A stretch of DNA of 10,489 nt, from contig JAICPK010000024.1 in NCBI GenBank assembly GCA_025929855.1, forward strand, positions 1 through 10,489, read 5' to 3'. Made by a program: the position numbers and the translations under genes. This DNA is from Nitrososphaera sp. (GTDB lineage Archaea; Thermoproteota; Nitrososphaeria; Nitrososphaerales; Nitrososphaeraceae). A model generated the notes under the pieces. It was not told the origin of the DNA, ran no database searches, and saw only the letters and a list, made by a program, of their open reading frames with translations. This document shows positions 6,425 through 10,489 of the stretch, one piece after another; position 1 is the stretch's first letter, and each line of letters begins with the position of its first letter.

Positions 6425-7711
6425 ATGGCATCTGACAACGTTCTAATTGTTGGTTTTGGGAGCAGAGAGCACGCTCTTGGTTGGAAGATTGCACAGAGCA
6501 AACACGTAAGCAAGATCTATTTTGCTCCAGGCAATGGGGGTACATCTGAAAATATCGGTATCAAACACAATGACATCGATAAATTGGTGTCATTCGCAAA
6601 GCGCCAAAACAACCTGCTAACTGTTGTGGGTCCTGAAGAGCCTCTCTCGCTTGGAATTGTTGATGCCTTCGAAAAAGAGGGTCTGCGCATTTTTGGGCCT
6701 AGGAAAGAGCCGGCGAGACTTGAAACCAGCAAGGCTTTTGCCAAAGAATTCATGCATGATGCAGCTATCCGGACTCCCGAATTTGCAGTATTCTCTGATG
6801 CACAAAAGGCCAAGGACTATGTTATCAGACAGAGCAGGCCGCAAGTAATCAAGGCTGATGGGCTTGCAGCAGGCAAAGGCGTAATAGTGTGTGATGGCGC
6901 CGACCAAGCTATCGCAGCGATTGACAGCATGATGATCAAGAAGGAGTTTGGCGCTGCAGGAACTAAAGTAGTCATTGAAGAGCGGCTTTCTGGTGAAGAG
7001 GTATCCTTCATTGCTCTGTGCGATGGCAAAACAATAATGCCTCTTGCTCCAAGCCAAGATCACAAGCGGGTATGTGATGACGACAAAGGTTCCAACACAG
7101 GTGGCATGGGAGCCTATTCCCCTACACCAGTGATTGACAGCGGTCTTCATGAAAAGATAGTAAAGGATGTGATGCAACGAGCTATGGTTGCAATGGGAAA
7201 CCGTGGCACGCCGTTCAAGGGCTTTCTCTATGCCGGCATAATGATTGATGAAAGTACAAAAAAACTCTACGTGCTTGAATTCAATGTAAGAATGGGCGAT
7301 CCAGAGTGCCAACCCATAATGATGAGAATGAAGCCTGATCTTTATGAGTACGTCAATGCAGCAGTAGACGGGCGACTCGAGTCAATGTCGCAGATCGAAT
7401 GGAAGAACCAGACTGCCGTGTGTGTGATAATGGCCGCAAGGGGATATCCGGGCAGTTACGAAAAGGGCAAAGTCATAGAGGGTCTTAACTCTGAATTTGG
7501 GCCACATGTCATGGTTTTTCATGCTGGGACAGCAAGGGACTCGCAGGGCAGGATCGTGACTAATGGGGGAAGGGTTTTAGCCGTAACGGCTCTTGGAGAG
7601 GATGCAAAAAGGGCAATAGACAATGCATATTTCGCGGTCAGGAAAATACGATGGGGAGAAAACGACCACTATTACAGGACAGATATTGCAAGAAGGGCAA
7701 TAGGCCGCTAA
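6425..7711 (+). CDS. purD: phosphoribosylamine-glycine ligase (GAR synthetase)
   Basis: PurD joins 5-phosphoribosylamine and glycine with ATP to give glycinamide ribonucleotide, the second step of purine synthesis, in the cytoplasm. At 428 aa it has normal family length. Motifs in order are the N-terminal GFGSREHAL (10-18, usually GxGGREHA, so one Gly is Ser), PGNGGT (35-40), VGPEEPLSLGIVD (68-80), KADGLAAGKGV in the ATP-grasp domain (143-153), QDHKRV and GSNTGGMGAYSP (222-233), the signature NVRMGDPECQ (287-296), and a C-terminal YYRTDIA (416-422). ATG 6425 is the clear start. It is transcribed divergently from the KGG gene and its stop overlaps the stop of the minus-strand cyclo-ligase by 4 bp. 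The folate genes beyond it make the formyl donor for the following purine step, so the linkage makes metabolic sense. Confidence 0.97.
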   Translation: MASDNVLIVGFGSREHALGWKIAQSKHVSKIYFAPGNGGTSENIGIKHNDIDKLVSFAKRQNNLLTVVGPEEPLSLGIVDAFEKEGLRIFGPRKEPARLETSKAFAKEFMHDAAIRTPEFAVFSDAQKAKDYVIRQSRPQVIKADGLAAGKGVIVCDGADQAIAAIDSMMIKKEFGAAGTKVVIEERLSGEEVSFIALCDGKTIMPLAPSQDHKRVCDDDKGSNTGGMGAYSPTPVIDSGLHEKIVKDVMQRAMVAMGNRGTPFKGFLYAGIMIDESTKKLYVLEFNVRMGDPECQPIMMRMKPDLYEYVNAAVDGRLESMSQIEWKNQTAVCVIMAARGYPGSYEKGKVIEGLNSEFGPHVMVFHAGTARDSQGRIVTNGGRVLAVTALGEDAKRAIDNAYFAVRKIRWGENDHYYRTDIARRAIGR

Positions 7712-8223
7712 GCGTAATGGATGCCATCTTCACTAGCGATCGCATCCAATCTTTTATCATACTTGTCATGTGGTAGATTCTCAAGCAGCTGAAACGAGAA
7801 CGCAAGCCCAATAGAAAACGTTCGCTTACCCGACAGTAACCTGTCATAGAATCCCTTACCATATCCAAGGCGGTTACCCTTTTTATCAAAAGCAACTCCA
7901 GGCACTACAAGTATATCGATCTCACGGATGTGCTCATATGGCGGAGGTTCCATCACACCAAACCTGCCCTTAATTAAGGATTTTGTAGATGACAGTTCAT
8001 AAAATGTGATCTTGTCTTCTTCGACTCTTGGCAGAGCGACCTTTTTACCCAGTATTTTTGCATGCTCAATTATCAGTTCTGTAGTTACCTCAGAACCCAA
8101 TGCAAAGTATGCTCCAACAATCTTGGCTGGCTGGAACTCCTTGCTGTTTATTACAAATTCTTGTATGGTTTTGCTCCTTTTTGCGATCTCCTTAGAATTC
8201 AGCCTGTTGCGCCTTTCAAGCAT
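7708..8223 (-). CDS. 5-formyltetrahydrofolate cyclo-ligase
   Basis: The enzyme (MTHFS/YgfA family) converts 5-formyl-THF with ATP to 5,10-methenyl-THF, returning a stored folate to the one-carbon pool. Visible motifs are YFALGSEVTTE (39-49), LPRVE (64-68), GRFGVMEPP (86-94) and the family signature GNRLGYGKGFYDRLL (116-130). At 171 aa from ATG 8223 it is somewhat short at the N terminus. In-frame codons upstream of that ATG read SKKEIRQE (8247-8224), which matches the K-x-x-[IL]-R ATP-binding start of the family, so the true protein probably begins near 8256-8245. The only candidates there are CTG codons (8256, 8253), directly after the folD stop. It lies downstream of folD in the same frame, almost certainly in one operon. 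Confidence 0.92.
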   Translation of the reverse strand: MLERRNRLNSKEIAKRSKTIQEFVINSKEFQPAKIVGAYFALGSEVTTELIIEHAKILGKKVALPRVEEDKITFYELSSTKSLIKGRFGVMEPPPYEHIREIDILVVPGVAFDKKGNRLGYGKGFYDRLLSGKRTFSIGLAFSFQLLENLPHDKYDKRLDAIASEDGIHYA

Positions 8224-8256
8224 CTCTTGTCGTATTTCTTTTTTGCTTAACAGCAG

Positions 8257-9123
8257 TTATCTACTCATCTCTCGTGTTATAAAAGCAGCAGCAGTCACTG
8301 TATTTTTCAAAAGCATCGCCCGGGTCATAAGGCCCACTCCTCCTGGCACCGGCGTTATCCAAGATGCTTTTTGCTTTACAGAGTCAAAGTCAAGGTCCCC
8401 GGTCAGCTTGCCATTAAGTCGAGCTATCCCAACATCAATAACGATCGCGTCTTCCTTTATCATATTTGCAGTAAGCGTAAAGCGCCGACGGTTGCCCACC
8501 GCAGTAACAATCAGATCTGCACTACGTAGCTTTTCATTAAGATCCTTTGTCTTTGAATGGCAAATTGTCACTGTGGCATCTCGTTCCAACAACAAAATCA
8601 AAAGTGGTTTTCCCACCAAGTTACTACGGTTTACAATGACTACGTCCATTCCGGCTACATCTATTTTGTAATAGTCCAAAAGCTCCATGATGCCAGAAGG
8701 TGTACAGGGCTTCAGCGCTGCTATACCATTCTGCAGCAAGCCAACGTTGTATGGCGTCAATCCATCTACATCCTTCAGCGGACTTAGGGAGGAGAGTATA
8801 TCAAATTCATCGATATGAGAGGGCAGAGGTAGTTGTACTAAAATGCCGTGGACTTCAGGATCGCTGTTTAGGAGTTGCACGAGCTCGCGCAGCTCCTTCT
8901 GCTTGAAAGTGGCGGCAAGCCTATGATCTCTCGTGAAAATACCTACTTCTTTCGCATCCTTATGCTTGCTCTCAATATAGGTTGCAGATGCAGGATCATC
9001 TCCGACTAGCACTGTTGCAAGGCAAGGCTGGACACCAATTGCCTTTAATTCTCGAACCGCCCCTATTACTCGTGATTTTATATCTGCCGACACGACTTTG
9101 CCATCGATTAAACGTGCTACCAA
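8257..9123 (-). CDS. folD: bifunctional methylene-THF dehydrogenase/methenyl-THF cyclohydrolase
   Basis: FolD interconverts 5,10-methylene-THF, 5,10-methenyl-THF and 10-formyl-THF using NAD(P). At 288 aa it has family length. The catalytic Tyr49-x3-Lys53 is in TYIESKHK, Gln97 in VQLPLP, and PLKDVDG (115-121) supplies the active-site Asp120. The Rossmann domain begins with NRSNLVGKP (165-173, usually GRSxxVGKP). The C-terminal signature reads PGGVGLMTRA (260-269), where most members have PGGVGPMT followed by Ile or Val. The start is TTG at 9123; no ATG or GTG lies nearby in frame, and the sequence aligns well from residue 4. The product 10-formyl-THF is used in purine synthesis, matching nearby purD. 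The cyclo-ligase follows within a few bases. Confidence 0.95.
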   Translation of the reverse strand: MVARLIDGKVVSADIKSRVIGAVRELKAIGVQPCLATVLVGDDPASATYIESKHKDAKEVGIFTRDHRLAATFKQKELRELVQLLNSDPEVHGILVQLPLPSHIDEFDILSSLSPLKDVDGLTPYNVGLLQNGIAALKPCTPSGIMELLDYYKIDVAGMDVVIVNRSNLVGKPLLILLLERDATVTICHSKTKDLNEKLRSADLIVTAVGNRRRFTLTANMIKEDAIVIDVGIARLNGKLTGDLDFDSVKQKASWITPVPGGVGLMTRAMLLKNTVTAAAFITREMSR

Positions 9124-9210
9124 TTCAATAAGTGGGAATTTTCTATACTATTTGCTTTTCTATAATTGATACTCTCATAGAATCATAGTATACAGTACAG
9201 CTGTAAATTC

Positions 9211-9218
9211 CTTATAAA
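9211..9218 (-). promoter_or_regulatory. possible promoter for folD in the 188-bp gap 9124-9311
   Basis: On the minus strand the gap contains tttataag within ggctttataagg, a good archaeal TATA core. A start about 25 bases downstream would leave a leader of roughly 60 bases before the folD TTG. A second A/T-rich site (agtatagaaaa) lies closer to the TTG and could give a short leader instead. The gap also holds a 10-bp palindrome, tacagctgta (9196-9205), and otherwise no recognisable gene. Confidence 0.35.
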
Positions 9219-9311
9219 GCCGAATAAAATAAGGTAGAAAAAGAACTTAAGAAATATACTATACTGTTGGCAATATTCGAGCCTTGCCAAAACATTTTAT
9301 CTGCTAAACTA

Positions 9312-9932
9312 TTAGTCCTTGTCTATCTCAACCTGCTCAAGATGTTGTAGCGCTTGAACTATCTCCTTATGTAACTGCTCAATGCTTTGTTCGTCAGCCT
9401 TGAACATCTTTTGCTCTATAGGAGTAACAGGCTGCTGCTGCTGCATATTCGACGTTTCGGCAAGTATCTTTTTCACCTTTGTGTCAATATTATCCTGAGA
9501 AGGAGGATTTGATTTAGAAAGCTCTAATAACTTTTTGTCAAGTGCAGAAATCCTATCCTCGAGGAGGTATACAAGGTTGTTGCGGAGTTCCTTGAGATCC
9601 GAAAAGTCTGCCACTGGCTGCAGGTAAGCGACCTTTTGGTTGAGCGAATCAAGTTGCTGTTTGTATTTTAGCAACAGTTTGTCACGCTCAAACCTGTCGA
9701 TCCTGCCATCCCGAGCTGCTTCATATACCCGAGTAATTGCTTCAGCTGTAAGGTTCTTCTCAAACAGGAGCGACAAAAGTTCCGCCCGTATGGAGGCGAT
9801 GGATGATGACGATGACGACGACCGCGCATGCTTTTTATTGTTACTTCTGATGCGAAAAAGCTTTTCTAGAAATACTGCAGATATTACGCCTACGATAGAT
9901 GAGCCGGCGATGACTGCGATTTCTGTGTACAT
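9312..9932 (-). CDS. membrane-anchored coiled-coil protein of unknown function
   Basis: I do not recognise this family. The 206-residue product starts with a short outward or signal-anchor-like hydrophobic segment (about residues 4-22, EIAVIAGSSIVGVISAVFL), followed by a basic stretch (KLFRIRSNNKKH). A poly-serine run comes at 38-44. Residues 48-150 are mostly charged helix with heptad-like leucines (LLSLLFEKNLTAE, KLLLKYKQQLDSLNQK, LLEDRISALDKKLLELSK), and a second helix is at the acidic C terminus (QLHKEIVQALQHLEQVE). The pattern suggests a protein held at the membrane with a cytoplasmic coiled coil. The ATG at 9932 is clear. It follows rpl37e by 47 bp, so it may share the LSm-rpl37e transcript. 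Confidence 0.75.
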   Translation of the reverse strand: MYTEIAVIAGSSIVGVISAVFLEKLFRIRSNNKKHARSSSSSSSIASIRAELLSLLFEKNLTAEAITRVYEAARDGRIDRFERDKLLLKYKQQLDSLNQKVAYLQPVADFSDLKELRNNLVYLLEDRISALDKKLLELSKSNPPSQDNIDTKVKKILAETSNMQQQQPVTPIEQKMFKADEQSIEQLHKEIVQALQHLEQVEIDKD

Positions 9933-9979
9933 TATATGGGGTTTGCCAAGGCTTGCTAGAAGAAAAGCTTTCTGTTGTA

Positions 9980-10150
9980 TCAGATGACCTGTCGTTTAAT
10001 CCAGTCGTACTTGCGAATTCTCGGGTCCGGATAGCCACACTTTGCGCACCGCTTACTTCGCTTATGATATGAATTGTGGCCACACCTTCTGCATCGTATA
10101 TGGGTCTTTTTACGAGTGAACTTGCCCATCGATGTAGTGCCTTTTGTCAT
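9980..10150 (-). CDS. rpl37e: 50S ribosomal protein L37e
   Basis: This is a 56-residue basic ribosomal protein, found only in archaea and eukaryotes, that binds rRNA in the large subunit. The zinc ribbon is complete: Cys20-x2-Cys23 ([11 protein letters not shown]) and Cys35-x2-Cys38 (RCAKCGYP). It begins with the family N terminus [10 protein letters not shown], which fixes the start at ATG 10150 rather than the internal ATG (Met8), and ends in a basic [11 protein letters not shown] tail with TGA at 9980-9982. It is 26 bp downstream of the LSm gene, a linkage common in archaea, and is probably cotranscribed with it. A weak purine-rich stretch (gagtgag) precedes the ATG. Confidence 0.95.
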   Translation of the reverse strand: MTKGTTSMGKFTRKKTHIRCRRCGHNSYHKRSKRCAKCGYPDPRIRKYDWIKRQVI

Positions 10151-10176
10151 TTCTCACTCAGCTTCTCCATACGCTA

Positions 10177-10407
10177 TTACTTTGGTGGTGGTGAGATAAT
10201 GACCACATTGTCTCCTCTGACAACGATAGTGCCCAACTCATTAGACTTGCCTTCTTCTAGAATTTCTACTGAATCTTCAAGTAACAGGTTCATATGCTGG
10301 TCGAAACCATGAAGGTTTCCTCTAATTACTTTGCCACCCTTAAGTTTGATAAGTACAACTTTTCCAAGACTCTCATCGAGAACTTTCACTGCCATATCTA
10401 CGGACAA
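10177..10407 (-). CDS. Sm-like (LSm/SmAP) RNA-binding protein
   Basis: An archaeal Sm-fold protein expected to form a ring that binds U-rich RNA and acts in RNA metabolism. The Sm1 motif covers [29 protein letters not shown] (residues 17-45), with the typical GxLxxxDxHMNLxL core. Sm2 is [13 protein letters not shown] (61-73), with the diagnostic RGDNV. Length (76 aa) is normal for SmAP1. The longest start is TTG 10407; ATG 10395 (residue 5, [12 protein letters not shown]) is a likely alternative that loses only four residues. rpl37e follows 26 bp downstream. Confidence 0.95.
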   Translation of the reverse strand: MSVDMAVKVLDESLGKVVLIKLKGGKVIRGNLHGFDQHMNLLLEDSVEILEEGKSNELGTIVVRGDNVVIISPPPK

Positions 10408-10415
10408 TTTAGTAT

Positions 10416-10430
10416 TCTACCGAAGGTAGA
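10416..10430 (-). other. small hairpin in the LSm mRNA leader
   Basis: tctacc (10416-10421) and ggtaga (10425-10430) are complementary around a 3-base loop, giving a 6-bp stem that ends 9 bases before the TTG and 21 before the ATG. It could affect initiation or be a binding site, but the short stem may be chance. Confidence 0.35.
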
Positions 10431-10445
10431 GCATGATATAGGCAT

Positions 10446-10454
10446 ATATTAAAA
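10446..10454 (-). promoter_or_regulatory. TATA-like box upstream of LSm
   Basis: On the minus strand the sequence reads ttttaatat within aaattttaatatatgcc, centred about 43 bases before TTG 10407. A start 25 bases downstream would give a leader of about 20-30 bases. The remainder of the window to 10489 is A/T-rich with no gene seen. Confidence 0.4.
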
Positions 10455-10489
10455 TTTGTTTGATTTATCTTCTGTTAACTTTGTGTAAG

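Noticed and set aside
6617..7312. Long minus-strand open frame (231 codons) opposite purD
   Set aside because: Cys/His/Ser-rich product without any family motif; fully antisense to a well-conserved gene.
8006..8671. Plus-strand open frame of 221 codons across the cyclo-ligase and folD
   Set aside because: Ser/Ile/Arg-rich shadow translation opposite two confident genes.
9143..9178. An 11-codon leader ORF (ATG 9178 to TAG) before folD
   Set aside because: Short, no ribosome-binding site and no attenuator structure; too weak to call without conservation.
9799..9822. Trinucleotide-like repeat on the plus strand (gatgatgacgatgacgacgac)
   Set aside because: It is simply the serine-codon run of the minus-strand coiled-coil gene.

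Overview
The window looks like the chromosome of an ammonia-oxidising-type Thaumarchaeon (Nitrososphaera-like, soil lineage). The evidence is a mix of archaeal information-processing genes (LSm/Sm-like protein, eukaryote-type ribosomal protein L37e), TATA-like boxes placed for leaderless transcripts, a folate (FolD, 5-formyl-THF cyclo-ligase) one-carbon set, a KGG-repeat protein, and CarB motifs of the archaeal/eukaryotic type. This assignment is inference from protein style; no rRNA or tRNA is present to prove it.

Layout. Positions 27-4584 (+) hold carA and carB, the two subunits of carbamoyl-phosphate synthetase, feeding arginine and pyrimidine synthesis. The 5' end of carB is broken in this sequence: a 1-nt insertion destroys an ATG that sits perfectly behind a strong Shine-Dalgarno, and a 26-nt hairpin insertion with tandem stops splits the first Rossmann motif. 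The rest of CarB is intact. Positions 4585-4724 are a convergent gap with palindromes. At 4725-5825 a calcineurin-like metallophosphoesterase (-) and a small SWIM zinc-finger protein of the Shu2/SWS1 (ZSWIM7) type (+) are divergent and overlap head to head. At 5811-6329 (-) lies a GC-rich KGG-repeat gene with recent-looking 60-bp tandem repeats. A compact divergent promoter region (6330-6424) then separates it from purD (6425-7711, +), glycinamide ribonucleotide synthetase.

Positions 7708-10407 are all on the minus strand. In transcription order they are LSm, rpl37e (56 aa), a membrane-anchored coiled-coil protein of unknown function, folD, and 5-formyl-THF cyclo-ligase. folD and the cyclo-ligase lie in the same frame, separated by one TAA, and the cyclo-ligase has no canonical start codon before its conserved N-terminal motif.

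Together purD, folD and the cyclo-ligase supply purine synthesis and its folate one-carbon donor, and carAB supplies carbamoyl phosphate for pyrimidines, so much of the window is nucleotide metabolism. I see no mobile element, CRISPR array, tRNA or rRNA. The points most worth checking are the carB 5' interruption, the SWS1-like/phosphoesterase pair and the folD/cyclo-ligase junction.
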